From Salinicola endophyticus (lineage in GTDB: Bacteria > Pseudomonadota > Gammaproteobacteria > Pseudomonadales > Halomonadaceae), in NCBI RefSeq assembly GCF_040536835.1, contig NZ_CP159578.1:1116001-1180000 (forward strand): DNA of 64,000 bases, written 5' to 3'. The notes beneath the pieces are model-generated. The model saw only the letters and a list, made by a program, of their open reading frames with translations, ran no database searches and was not told where the DNA came from. Each line of letters begins with the position of its first letter. Positions within the stretch are counted from its first letter, which is position 1. The position numbers and the translations under genes were made by a program. Shown piece after piece: positions 25,480 to 36,220 of this stretch.

Positions 25480-26429
25480 AACGCAGCGTGACGACGGTCT
25501 TGAAAGGAATGGGGATGGGGGCCGCGGACGCGGTGCCCGGGGTGTCGGGTGGCACCATTGCGCTGATCGTGGGCATCTACGAAGAGCTGATCGAGACCAT
25601 CCGGCGCTTCGGCCCGGGGGCGTTCGGCGTCTGGCGCGAAGGTGGCCTGGGGGCTCTCGTCGGCTATCTCAATCTGCGCTTTCTGCTGCCGCTGGTGCTG
25701 GGCATCGGGATCAGCCTGGTGACCATTGCGCATCTGGTCACCTGGTTGATGGCGCACCACGCACTGCTGCTCAATGCCTTCTTCTTTGGCCTGGTGCTGG
25801 CCTCGGCCTGGGTGGTCATGCGCCAGGCGGGCAGTTGGCGCTGGCGCTATCTGCTGCCACTGCTGGCAGGGCTGGTGGTCGCCGCCTATCTGCCGCAGCT
25901 GTTGCCGGACATGAGTCAGGCGGGCAACGTCACACTGTTCTGCGCCGGTGCCATCGCCATCAGTGCGATGCTGTTGCCCGGGGTCTCCGGCAGCTTCCTG
26001 CTGCTGGTGATGGGGCTTTACGGCACCGTGATGAACGGGGTGAAGAGCTTCGACCTGGGGCTGATCGGTATCTTTGGTGCCGGCTGCCTGGTCGGGCTTT
26101 TGACCTTCTCGCGCCTGCTCTCCTGGCTGCTGCGCCACTATCATGGCATGACCATGATGACCATCGTCGGTTTCATTCTCGGCTCGCTGCCGCAGCTGTG
26201 GCCGTGGCGTCAGATGATGAGCTATCGCCTCGCCGCCGATGGCCAGCAGGTCGCGCTGAGCTATCGCTATCTGATGCCCGCCGATTTCACCGCGGTGACC
26301 GGTGAGCCCTCCCAGTGGCTCGCGGCGTCGGCATTGATCGTGGTAGGAGTGGTAGTGGTAATGTGCCTGGGAGAGCGCAAGCCGTCCGACCCGCACGCAT
26401 CGTCAGGAAAAAAGGGATTTTCTTCATGA
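25476..26429 (+). CDS. DUF368 membrane protein, putative undecaprenyl-phosphate translocase (PopT type)
   Basis: A 317-residue polytopic protein of the DUF368 family. The signature GMGAADAVPGVSGGTIALI lies near the N-terminus and repeats in weaker form as LLPGVSGSFLLLVMGLYG near residue 170. DUF368 proteins have been shown in other bacteria to flip undecaprenyl phosphate for cell-wall carrier recycling. The start is TTG at 25476, overlapping the pcm stop as TTGA, with GGAAGGAG seven bases upstream; the longer upstream frame overlaps pcm and is not coding. It ends four bases into nlpD. Confidence 0.88.
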   Translation: MKRSVTTVLKGMGMGAADAVPGVSGGTIALIVGIYEELIETIRRFGPGAFGVWREGGLGALVGYLNLRFLLPLVLGIGISLVTIAHLVTWLMAHHALLLNAFFFGLVLASAWVVMRQAGSWRWRYLLPLLAGLVVAAYLPQLLPDMSQAGNVTLFCAGAIAISAMLLPGVSGSFLLLVMGLYGTVMNGVKSFDLGLIGIFGAGCLVGLLTFSRLLSWLLRHYHGMTMMTIVGFILGSLPQLWPWRQMMSYRLAADGQQVALSYRYLMPADFTAVTGEPSQWLAASALIVVGVVVVMCLGERKPSDPHASSGKKGFSS

Positions 26430-27556
26430 ACAAGCGTCGCATCGCGCTACTTCTGGGACTGCTGCCGGCGGTCGCCGTCGGGGTCGTGGGCTGCACCACC
26501 TCGAGCGGGCGCCCCCAGGTCCAGGATCTGTCCGTCAGCCGCAATAGCCAGCCCAGCGCCACCTATACCGTCAAGGCTGGCGATACCATCTATGGCATCG
26601 CCTGGCAGAATCGGGTCGACTTCCGCGATCTGGCCCAGATGAATGGCATCTCGCCTCCCTATCGACTGCAGCCCGGGCAGCAGCTGCGGCTGACGCCCAA
26701 CGCCAGCGTCGATGCCAGCCAGAGCCTGGCCTCGTCCCAGGGTGCGGCTACCGTCACGCCGCTGGGTGGCAAGACGCAGGCGAGCGCCGCGAATGGCGAC
26801 GACAATCCCTCCTGGCTGTTGCCGGCGGGCGGTGGCAGCAGCGGTGGTCAGCAGGCCGGGGCGGGCGGTTCGGCTTCGGCGCCGGGCCCGGTGATCGACC
26901 AGCGTGCCGCCAACGCCGGTCAGAGCGTGGCTGCCAATACCGGTCAGAACCAGGCGTCGCAGAGTGCCTCTGGTTCTAGCCCCGGTTCTAGCTCTGGTTC
27001 TGGCGCCGCTACGCCGCCGGCGCGTCAGCCTGCGACCGGGGCTGACACGGCTTCGTCATCTTCTTCTGCTTCCATGACGCGTAAGGATACCCGCACGGCG
27101 GCCGGTAACGATGCCGGTACCGAAGTGGCGGGGGAGCCCAGCGGCGCGCCGGACCGCTCTAACCGGACCTACAAGCCGGTCGAGAACGTGGCCTGGCAGT
27201 GGCCCACCGAAGGGCGTCTGATCGGCCGTTTCGATGATGACTCCAGTATCACCCCCGGCATTGATATTGCCGGCCAAAAGGGGCAACCTGTGAAGGCAGC
27301 CGGGCCAGGGATTGTGGTGTATGCCGGCGATGGTGTGAGGGGATATGGCAATCTCATCATCCTCAAGCACAACGACCGCTTCTTGAGTGCCTACGCACAT
27401 AACGACACGTTGCGCGTGAAAGAGAACGATGTCGTCAAGGCCGGAGAAACGATAGCCACCATGGGGCAGACGGATGCTGACCAGGTCGAGCTACATTTCG
27501 AGGTTCGCGTCAACGGCCAGCCTCAAGACCCGCTCAAATACCTCCCCAAACGCTGA
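26426..27556 (+). CDS. nlpD: Murein hydrolase activator NlpD
   Basis: A 376-residue outer-membrane lipoprotein with the acylated Cys at residue 23 (VGVVGC). A LysM domain at about 47-92 (YTVKAGDTIYGIAWQN) is followed by a long Ser/Gly/Ala/Gln-rich linker, then a LytM/M23 domain from about 265 to the end. Zinc ligands are degenerate (GIDIAGQKGQPVKA where active enzymes have His and Asp), as in NlpD proteins that activate AmiC instead of cutting murein. The ATG follows AGGAAAAAAGG. rpoS promoters commonly lie inside nlpD. Confidence 0.94.
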   Translation: MNKRRIALLLGLLPAVAVGVVGCTTSSGRPQVQDLSVSRNSQPSATYTVKAGDTIYGIAWQNRVDFRDLAQMNGISPPYRLQPGQQLRLTPNASVDASQSLASSQGAATVTPLGGKTQASAANGDDNPSWLLPAGGGSSGGQQAGAGGSASAPGPVIDQRAANAGQSVAANTGQNQASQSASGSSPGSSSGSGAATPPARQPATGADTASSSSSASMTRKDTRTAAGNDAGTEVAGEPSGAPDRSNRTYKPVENVAWQWPTEGRLIGRFDDDSSITPGIDIAGQKGQPVKAAGPGIVVYAGDGVRGYGNLIILKHNDRFLSAYAHNDTLRVKENDVVKAGETIATMGQTDADQVELHFEVRVNGQPQDPLKYLPKR

Positions 27557-27860
27557 CCGGTCGTCAGCGCGCCAGATCGCTGCAACGGCCGACGTTACCA
27601 AGCTGGAAGATTTACCGGTCACCGCCGCTAGGCTGACCGCGCCCTTTCGGGGCGCGGTCGGTGGCGGCAGTGCACCGCCGGGCCGGCCGGTGGCAGCATG
27701 GCCCGCTCGAGCAGCAACCGAGTAAGTCAACATCGTACGTAAACATAGTAAGTAGAAGTCGTAATCAAGGACGTAAAACAGAGCAAGGATTGCGCGGTCG
27801 CCTGGGGCGGCTAGACCCCACGGCGAAGGTACTCAGGAAGCCCAGATTGGGGGTAGTGAC
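27557..27860. promoter_or_regulatory. Non-coding leader between nlpD and rpoS
   Basis: About 300 bases with no gene. The last 130 bases before rpoS are much more AT-rich and contain several GTAAGT, CGTAA and CGTAAA motifs (27720-27780). It is probably the 5' untranslated region of rpoS mRNA. No sRNA pairing site can be named by eye. Confidence 0.5.
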
Positions 27861-28832
<972 letters not shown>

Positions 28833-28921
28833 CGCGCTGGCCGGGAAACGCGCAAAAGCGCGTCATCTCTGGCCGAATGCTTGATCCCCATGCATACATG
28901 CGGCATTGTATGTAAACCTCG

Positions 28922-28957
28922 CGACGAGGCGCCGGCAGGATAGCCGGCGCCTCGTCG
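28922..28957 (+). terminator. Strong hairpin after rpoS, probable terminator
   Basis: A perfect 15-bp stem (28922-28936 with 28943-28957) closes a six-base loop AGGATA about 90 bases past the rpoS stop. It is followed by TTCGTC with no long T-run. The stem is strong enough to act as a terminator or a stable 3' end. Confidence 0.65.
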
Positions 28958-29123
28958 TTCGTCAGAACGATTGCTGACGCCGGCGTGCCCGCGCCGTGCA
29001 GTGGCAACCGGCTCGCACCAGTCAATACCGGGTGTCTGGGCCGTCTCGGGGCGTGCTGCCGGGCCCATGTGCCCGCCTTCGTGCCTCGATACCCGCCAGC
29101 GCTCAACGATAGGAACCGTCTCG

Positions 29124-30593
29124 ATGTCGCCCTCTGCTCCGTCGTCATCCCGTTTATCCCTGCGCCATGCGCTGCCGCTGCTGCTGGCCGCTTCGTTCGC
29201 ACCGTCGGTACAGGCGGCCGATCTGCTCACCATCACCCAGGATGCCCTGGCCAACTCGTCGAGCCTCAACGCCTCGCGCTCCACCTTCCGCAGCACGGAA
29301 GCGGGGCAGGACGTGTCGCGTGGCGCGCTGCTGCCGCAGATCAGCGCCACCGGCAGCCTCTATCGCAGTGACTCGCTCGAGACTCAGCATGCGGCGGGTG
29401 CGTCGGCCGGTGCCGGCGCCGGCGCGGGCGGCTCCACCTCGGGGCAGGACTACAACGGCAGCAGCCTCGGGGTCAACGTGACCCAGGTGCTGTTCGATGC
29501 CTCCGACTGGTATCAGTACCAGCAGAGCAAGAAGCAGGTGGGGCAGCAGGCGCTGCAGCTCGAGATCGATCAGCAGCAGCTGCTCTATGATGTCTCCAGC
29601 GCCTACTTCGAGATTCTGCGCGCCAAGGAGGTGCTCGACGCCCGCGAAGCGCAGTCCAAGGCGATCGGGCGCCAGCTGGAACAGGCCAAGGAGCAGTTCA
29701 ATGTCGGTCTGGTGGCGATCACCGACGTCAATGAGGCCAAGGCCGCCTACGATTCGGCACGCGCCCAGCTGATCTCCGCCCGCAGTGACCTGCAGGTTAG
29801 CTTCGAGGCGCTGGAGCGTCTGACCGGCAAGCAGTACGACAGCATCGACGGTCTCGCCGAAGATCTGCCCATCGCTTCGCCCAAGCCCGCTACCCGCGAC
29901 GACTGGGTCAACCTGGCGATGACCAGCAGCCCGTCGATCCGCTACGCCGAAGCCGGGGTCGACGTCGCCAAGTCGAGCGTGGACATCGCCCGTGCCGGCC
30001 ATCTGCCGACTCTGAACGCCTATGCCGATTACGCCTATTCGGACAACGACATCGAGGCCCTTCGCGGGCACAACGAGAACGTCGAGGTCGGCGTGCAGGC
30101 GAATCTGCCGATCTACTCCGGCGGCTCGACCAGCGCCTCGGTGCGGCAGAACACCTACTCGCTGGAGTCGACCCAGTACGACTTCGAGGATCAGCGCCGC
30201 TACACCACCCAGCAGGTGCGCTCGCTGTTCACGCAGGTGGTCAACGACGTCGAGTCGGTCGATGCCCAGCGCGAGGCGATCGTCTCCAGTCGCAGTGCGC
30301 TGGAAGCGACCCGGGCCGGCTACGAGGTGGGCACGCGTAATATCGTCGACGTGCTCAACGCCGAGCAGTCGCTCTACGAGTCGATCTCCAACTATGCCGA
30401 TGCGCGCTACACCTATGTCACCGATCTGCTCCAGCTGCGCCAGCAGGCCGGGGTGCTGAGTCTCGATGTGATCCGTGGCACCAACCAGTGGCTGCGCGAC
30501 AGCAAGCGGGTCTCGCTCGATCTGGCCGATACCCAACGCGGCGGCTCGCCGACCGACGATATCGGCGCCCGGCCGACCCCGCCGACGCCCTGA
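29124..30593 (+). CDS. tolC: TolC family outer membrane channel
   Basis: A 489-residue outer-membrane factor. A signal peptide ends at PSVQAAD. Two related halves follow, each with the long helical pattern of the family; SLGVNVTQVLFDAS, GLVAITDVNEAKAAYDSAR and GTRNIVDVLNAEQSLYE are diagnostic of TolC. It trimerises as the outer-membrane exit duct for type I secretion and tripartite pumps. A Gly/Ala-rich insert (AGASAGAGAGAGG) lies near residue 90. The ATG at 29124 follows AGGAACC; the upstream frame is not conserved. Confidence 0.93.
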   Translation: MSPSAPSSSRLSLRHALPLLLAASFAPSVQAADLLTITQDALANSSSLNASRSTFRSTEAGQDVSRGALLPQISATGSLYRSDSLETQHAAGASAGAGAGAGGSTSGQDYNGSSLGVNVTQVLFDASDWYQYQQSKKQVGQQALQLEIDQQQLLYDVSSAYFEILRAKEVLDAREAQSKAIGRQLEQAKEQFNVGLVAITDVNEAKAAYDSARAQLISARSDLQVSFEALERLTGKQYDSIDGLAEDLPIASPKPATRDDWVNLAMTSSPSIRYAEAGVDVAKSSVDIARAGHLPTLNAYADYAYSDNDIEALRGHNENVEVGVQANLPIYSGGSTSASVRQNTYSLESTQYDFEDQRRYTTQQVRSLFTQVVNDVESVDAQREAIVSSRSALEATRAGYEVGTRNIVDVLNAEQSLYESISNYADARYTYVTDLLQLRQQAGVLSLDVIRGTNQWLRDSKRVSLDLADTQRGGSPTDDIGARPTPPTP

Positions 30594-30612
30594 GCGCTGC
30601 GATCCTGCCGCC

Positions 30613-30637
30613 GACGCCGCTACTCGTTAGCGGCGTC
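30613..30637 (+). terminator. Hairpin terminator after tolC
   Basis: A 10-bp perfect stem (GACGCCGCTA with TAGCGGCGTC) and a five-base loop, followed by TGTGTTTAC. It starts 20 bases after the tolC stop. The T-run is short. Confidence 0.6.
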
Positions 30638-30747
30638 TGTGTTTACGCCGCCGGCGTCCCGCGGTGCCGCCAAACGCGTTACCATGGCATTCGCCGGCGC
30701 TGGGCCGCTGGTGTCGTATCACCACTTGGGAGAAGGACGTAGCCACC

Positions 30748-31854
30748 ATGGCAAGACCCCTGCGCGCCGAGATCGATCTCGCGGCGCTGTGTCGCAACTA
30801 TCGCACGGCGAGCGCCCTGGCGCCGCAGAGCCGGTCGATGGCGGTGCTCAAGGCGGATGCCTACGGTCACGGTGCGCTCGCCTGCGCCCGTGCATTGACC
30901 GGGCTGGCGCCGGCCTTCGCGGTGGCGACGATCGAGGAAGCGGTGGCGCTGCGCGACGGCGGCATCGAGACGCCGATTATGCTGCTCGAAGGCATCTTCG
31001 AGGCCGCGGAGCTGGCCACGGTCGAGGCGCTCTCGCTGTGGCAGGTGGTGCATAGCGAGTGGCAGCTGGAGGCGGTGCTTGCCTATCGGCCGCGTCGGCC
31101 GCTGCCGGTATGGCTCAAGTTCGACGCCGGCATGCACCGCCTGGGGTTCTCGGCGGACGAACTTCGCCGCCACTGGGCGCGCCTGCGCCAGGCGCCGGAG
31201 CGAGTCACCGATTTGCATCTGATCAGCCACTTCTCCACGGCCGACCTCGCCGATGACAGCGCTTTCCAGGCCCAGCACGCTCAGGTCCGTGCCCTGGGCG
31301 AGGCGCTGGGGGCACCGCTGTGTCTGGCCAACTCACCCGCGACGCTGCAGCACCCGCCGGCGCACGGTGCCTGGAACCGACCGGGGGTCATGCTCTACGG
31401 CAGCAACCCGCTGGAAGGTGCGCTGCCGGCAGGGGTGGCGCTCGAGCCGGTGATGACGCTGCGCTCGCGCCTGATCGCCGTGCGTACGCTGGAAGCGGGC
31501 GAGGCGGTGGGCTATGGCGGGCGCTTTCGTACCCGTCGGCACAGCCGTATCGGCGTGGTCGCCGCCGGCTACGGCGACGGCTACGACCGCCACGCCCGCG
31601 ATGGCACCCCGGTGCTGGTCAACGGCCAGCGCTGCGCCATCGCCGGACGGGTGTCGATGGACATGCTCACCGTCGACATCACCGAGGTGGCCGATGCCGA
31701 CGTCGGCAGCGAGGTGGTGCTGTGGGGGCGCGGGCTCGGCGTCGACGAGGTGGCGGGGCACTGCGACACCATCGCCTATACCCTGCTCACCGGTGTGCTG
31801 CCGCGGGCGCCGCGGGTCTATCTGCCGGCGACAGCCGCGGCGGCGGTGAGTTGA
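30748..31854 (+). CDS. alr: Alanine racemase
   Basis: A 368-residue PLP enzyme converting L- to D-alanine for peptidoglycan. The PLP lysine is K35 in AVLKADAYGHG; KFDAGMHRLGF, NSPATLQHP, RPGVMLYGSNPL and the catalytic-Tyr segment VGYGGRF are present, as is VSMDMLTVDIT. AAGGA lies before the ATG at 30748. A biosynthetic versus catabolic (dadX) role cannot be decided; no dadA is adjacent. Confidence 0.95.
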   Translation: MARPLRAEIDLAALCRNYRTASALAPQSRSMAVLKADAYGHGALACARALTGLAPAFAVATIEEAVALRDGGIETPIMLLEGIFEAAELATVEALSLWQVVHSEWQLEAVLAYRPRRPLPVWLKFDAGMHRLGFSADELRRHWARLRQAPERVTDLHLISHFSTADLADDSAFQAQHAQVRALGEALGAPLCLANSPATLQHPPAHGAWNRPGVMLYGSNPLEGALPAGVALEPVMTLRSRLIAVRTLEAGEAVGYGGRFRTRRHSRIGVVAAGYGDGYDRHARDGTPVLVNGQRCAIAGRVSMDMLTVDITEVADADVGSEVVLWGRGLGVDEVAGHCDTIAYTLLTGVLPRAPRVYLPATAAAAVS

Positions 31855-31917
31855 GCGAGGGGCTCTGCCCAGGGCGGCCAGCGTGCCGTTCGTCATCACT
31901 GTGAATCTGGAAGCGTT

Positions 31918-32832
31918 ATGGCCAAGAAAGTCTATCCCGCCAATCATGCCCATCCCCGCTACTGGGGGACCTGGTTCGCCATCGCGCTGATGAAGGCGAG
32001 CGCCTTCCTGCCGTGGCGCCTCAAGCTGGCCGTGGGCCGTGGCATCGGTCTGCTGAGCTGGCGCCTGGCGAAGCGGCGCCGGCATATCACCGATACCAAT
32101 CTGGCGCTGTGCTTCCCCGAGTGGGACAGCGACAAGCGCGCGGAGATGGTCAAGCGCACCTTCGTGGCCAACGGTATCGGCATCCTCGAGACCGCCACCG
32201 GCTGGTGCCGCGACCCCGAGCACCTGCGCCAGCGCATCGCCTTCCGCGGCATCGAGCACATGGAGCGCGCGCGCGCCCAGGGCAAGGGGGTGCTGGTGAT
32301 CGGTATTCACTTCTCGACCCTCGATCTGGGCGGGGCGCTGCACTCGCTGTTCTTCCCTGCGGACGTGGTCTATCGACCCCACGACAATCCGGTGTTCGAG
32401 AACTTCATGACCCGTGCCCGGCGCGATATCTTCGGCGCCGCGATCGATCGCCACGATCTGCGCGGCGTGGTGCGGCGGATCAAGTCGGGCCACGTGGTGT
32501 GGTACTCGCCGGACCAGGACTTCGGTCGTGACGCCAGCGTCTTTGCGCCCTTCTTCGGGGTCGAGGCGGCAACGCTCAAGCTCACCGCCAAGATTGCGCG
32601 CATGACCGGTGCGCCGGTCATGCCGTTCATGTTCCACCGCAATCCCGATGATCGCACCTACACCCTGGAGTATCTGCCGGCATTCGAGAACTTCCCCAGC
32701 GACGACGAGGTCGCCGACGCGACCCTGGTCAACGCCTTCATCGAACAGGCGATCCGGCGGCATCCGGAGCAGTATCTATGGCTGCATCGACGCTTCAAGA
32801 CGCGCCCGCCGGGGGAGCCGTCGGTCTACTAA
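31918..32832 (+). CDS. lpxL: Lipid A biosynthesis lauroyl/palmitoleoyl acyltransferase
   Basis: A 304-residue LpxL-type acyltransferase with the canonical HX4D motif H131-F-S-T-L-D136. One hydrophobic segment near the N-terminus (WFAIALMKASAFLPW) anchors it to the inner membrane. VYRPHDNPVFENF, SPDQDFGRDASVFAPFFG and YLWLHRRFKTRPPGEP are standard for LpxL/LpxP. It adds the first secondary acyl chain to Kdo2-lipid IVA. It is closer to the canonical family than the paralogue at 2780-3697. GGAAG precedes the ATG. Confidence 0.92.
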   Translation: MAKKVYPANHAHPRYWGTWFAIALMKASAFLPWRLKLAVGRGIGLLSWRLAKRRRHITDTNLALCFPEWDSDKRAEMVKRTFVANGIGILETATGWCRDPEHLRQRIAFRGIEHMERARAQGKGVLVIGIHFSTLDLGGALHSLFFPADVVYRPHDNPVFENFMTRARRDIFGAAIDRHDLRGVVRRIKSGHVVWYSPDQDFGRDASVFAPFFGVEAATLKLTAKIARMTGAPVMPFMFHRNPDDRTYTLEYLPAFENFPSDDEVADATLVNAFIEQAIRRHPEQYLWLHRRFKTRPPGEPSVY

Positions 32833-33045
32833 AAGCCCATTTCCAAACCCTCTGCCGCCGATAAGCCCACGTCGTCTAGCGGTTGTGAAAGGCGCTCTAA
32901 AGCGGTTGCAAACCGATACCCCGCCCACCTTGACGAAAAGCGCTTCACCAACAAGGCTTAAGGTACCCTCAAGGATTGCGAGGGCAGGGCGTCGCGGGGC
33001 ATGTCGTCACGCGGCACTTATCAGGCCAGCACAGGAAGTAAAGCC

Positions 33046-33204
33046 ATGCTCAGTTATGCCGTGATTTTTCTCATCGTCGCCATCATTGCCGGCGTTCTCG
33101 GGTTCGGCGGAGTCGCCGGAATCGCGGCGACGATCGCCAAGGTGCTATTCGTCATCTTCCTGATCCTGTTCGTCGTATCGCTGATACGCGGCCGTGGTCG
33201 CTAG
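33046..33204 (+). CDS. Small DUF1328 membrane protein (YtjA family)
   Basis: A 52-residue hydrophobic protein with two short spans and the family pattern [20 protein letters not shown] followed by [12 protein letters not shown]. The function of this widespread stress-associated family is unknown. The start at 33046 follows AGGAAG. Its stop codon TAG is the first part of the inverted repeat at 33201-33253. Confidence 0.9.
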   Translation: MLSYAVIFLIVAIIAGVLGFGGVAGIAATIAKVLFVIFLILFVVSLIRGRGR

Positions 33205-33253
33205 GCACTGTCTGAAAAGTACTGCGCTCGTCGACTTTTCAGATAGCACCTAG
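33201..33253. repeat. Short inverted repeat, possible minimal member of the dispersed repeat family
   Basis: Two 20-base arms (33201-33220 and 33234-33253) pair with three transitions, enclosing a 13-base centre with TGCGCTCG. Both outer ends are CTAGG/CCTAG, as in copy A, and CGAGCGCA is shared with the longer copies. The left CTAG contains the stop codon of the DUF1328 gene. It may also serve as its transcription terminator. Confidence 0.65.
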
Positions 33254-33282
33254 ACGCCAATATCGACATTCAACGTGATCAG

Positions 33283-33360
33283 ACGCAAACGCCCGCCTTT
33301 TCAGGCGGGCGTTTGCGTTGATGCGGTAATGCGAATTCGCCCGCCCCATTCGGGCGGGCG
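33283..33360. terminator. Two consecutive GC-rich hairpins between DUF1328 and ettA
   Basis: The first is a perfect 16-bp stem (33283-33298 with 33303-33318) with loop TTTC. The second is a 9-bp stem (33338-33346 with 33352-33360) with loop CATTC. Both contain CGCCCGCC. The flanking genes converge, so the pair probably stops transcription from both sides, although neither has a clear T-run. Confidence 0.65.
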
Positions 33361-33369
33361 ATACGTGCC

Positions 33370-35031
<1,662 letters not shown>

Positions 35032-35274
35032 GGGAATCCGGTTCGGTTGAGTATCGCGGTCAATGAGATCGGGTCAGGGTCGCTGGCAGCCCCGGGTCGG
35101 AGGGCATCGCGGGGTCACGCGCCTGGAAAAGCGTGACCGGCGGCACCGGCCTGCGGGGTGGCGACACGGATAAAGCAGGGTATATGACTAGCGACGCGAT
35201 TGCGACCGCTGGCCGCTAACGCGAACGGACGCCTGAGCGCCCGTCGTTACGGCTATGAAGGGGGAGTGATCCGC

Positions 35275-35475
35275 TCACTCCTCCTCGTCTTCGTCGTCGA
35301 AATCCGCGTACCAGTCGTCCTCGATCGCACGTTTCAGGCGGCGCTCTTCCAGCAGCGCCTCGACCTGGCGGCGCGCCTTCAGGGTGTCGGCCTTGCTGCT
35401 GCGGGGACGCTCGAATTGCTCGTCGTTGACGGCGTCGTAAAGCTCTTGGTCCTCGGCGTAATCTTCACGGCTCAT
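35275..35475 (-). CDS. Small acidic protein, PA3496 family
   Basis: A 66-residue highly charged protein: MSREDYAEDQELYDAVNDEQ, a basic helix (ADTLKARRQVEALLEERRLK), then a strongly acidic end (DDWYADFDDEDEEE). This layout matches the PA3496 family of gammaproteobacteria, tentatively linked to envelope integrity; no biochemical function is known. The ATG at 35475 has a strong GGAGG. The longer upstream frame has no support. Confidence 0.72.
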   Translation of the reverse strand: MSREDYAEDQELYDAVNDEQFERPRSSKADTLKARRQVEALLEERRLKRAIEDDWYADFDDEDEEE

Positions 35476-35655
35476 CGTTTGGCCCTCCGATGTGACGGCA
35501 TCCTGATGATGCTCGAGGGCTATATATCGCCGAATGCGCCGCAAGACAAGCCTTTGGCCGTTTGAAAAAACCTATCGACTCCCTGCGCCAGAATAGTTGG
35601 TCATGACAGCCGCTCAGGATAGCCGACCAGGGCCGCATGGCAGGTCGGCTTCGGG

Positions 35656-36102
35656 TCAGGCCGGGTCGCGCTCGGCCTTGAGCGCCTCCAGCTCCTGCAG
35701 CGCTTCGACCAGCCCGGTCACGTCCTTCTGTACCCCCACGAAGTAGGTCAGTTGATCCTCCTCGTCGTAGACCGGCGTGATCGACAGCTCGTTCCAGAAC
35801 TGGGAGCCGTCCTTGCGATAGTTGCGCAGCACCTCACGGCAGGAGCGACCCTCGCGCAGCGCGGTACGCACGCGGTCGATCGCGGGCTGATCGCGGTCGC
35901 CATTCTGCAGGAAACGGCAGTCGCGATAGAGAATCTCGTCGATGCTGTAGCCGGTAAGGCGCTCGAAGCCCTCGTTGACGTAGATCAGGATATTCTCGTC
36001 ACCCTCCTGCTCGGCGACGACGATCCCATCGTCAGAGGCGTTGACGATGCGCTCGAGCAGGGCCGGGCTGATCATGGGGGGACGCTTGGGGTTACTGGCC
36101 AT
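35656..36102 (-). CDS. Short LOV-domain blue-light photoreceptor
   Basis: A 148-residue PAS protein with nearly complete LOV chemistry. The flavin-adduct Cys is C62 in YRDCRFLQNGDRDQP; FMN-binding residues R63, R70, N94 (LRNYRKDG), N104 (FWNELSITPV) and Q125 (FVGVQKDVT) are in place. There is no effector domain: short helices flank the core, ending in LVEALQELEALKAERDPA. This matches the short LOV proteins of Pseudomonas putida (PpSB1-LOV type), which form light-sensitive dimers. The DCRFLQ form replaces the common NCRFLQ. The ATG at 36102 is preceded by GGAG; an ATG six codons upstream is possible. Output partner unknown. Confidence 0.9.
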   Translation of the reverse strand: MASNPKRPPMISPALLERIVNASDDGIVVAEQEGDENILIYVNEGFERLTGYSIDEILYRDCRFLQNGDRDQPAIDRVRTALREGRSCREVLRNYRKDGSQFWNELSITPVYDEEDQLTYFVGVQKDVTGLVEALQELEALKAERDPA

Positions 36103-36220
36103 CCTTGTCTCCAGGCTGGACATGCGACGGTTTGTAGGGACGATACAAGCGGTCATGATGCCATGGCGCCGTTGGATTACAACGCTTTGACAGCGGCCGG
36201 CGCGGGCGGGGCATGACGCT

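Noticed and set aside
26940..27010. Microsatellite in nlpD
   Set aside because: The GGTTCTAGC-type repeats encode the low-complexity linker normal for NlpD and are not perfect enough to suggest phase variation.
28833..29123. RsmZ-type small RNA after rpoS
   Set aside because: Position is suggestive, but there are not several GGA hairpin motifs and no GacA-type upstream box.
29154..30536. Very long open frames antisense to tolC, alr/lpxL, ispF/truD, ybbA/ybbP and glyA
   Set aside because: They mirror known genes, have no family motifs, and are expected from GC-rich codon use on the opposite strand.
33283..33318. PurR-like box
   Set aside because: The arms begin ACGCAAACG as in PurR sites, but the symmetry belongs to a much longer hairpin between converging genes, not a promoter.
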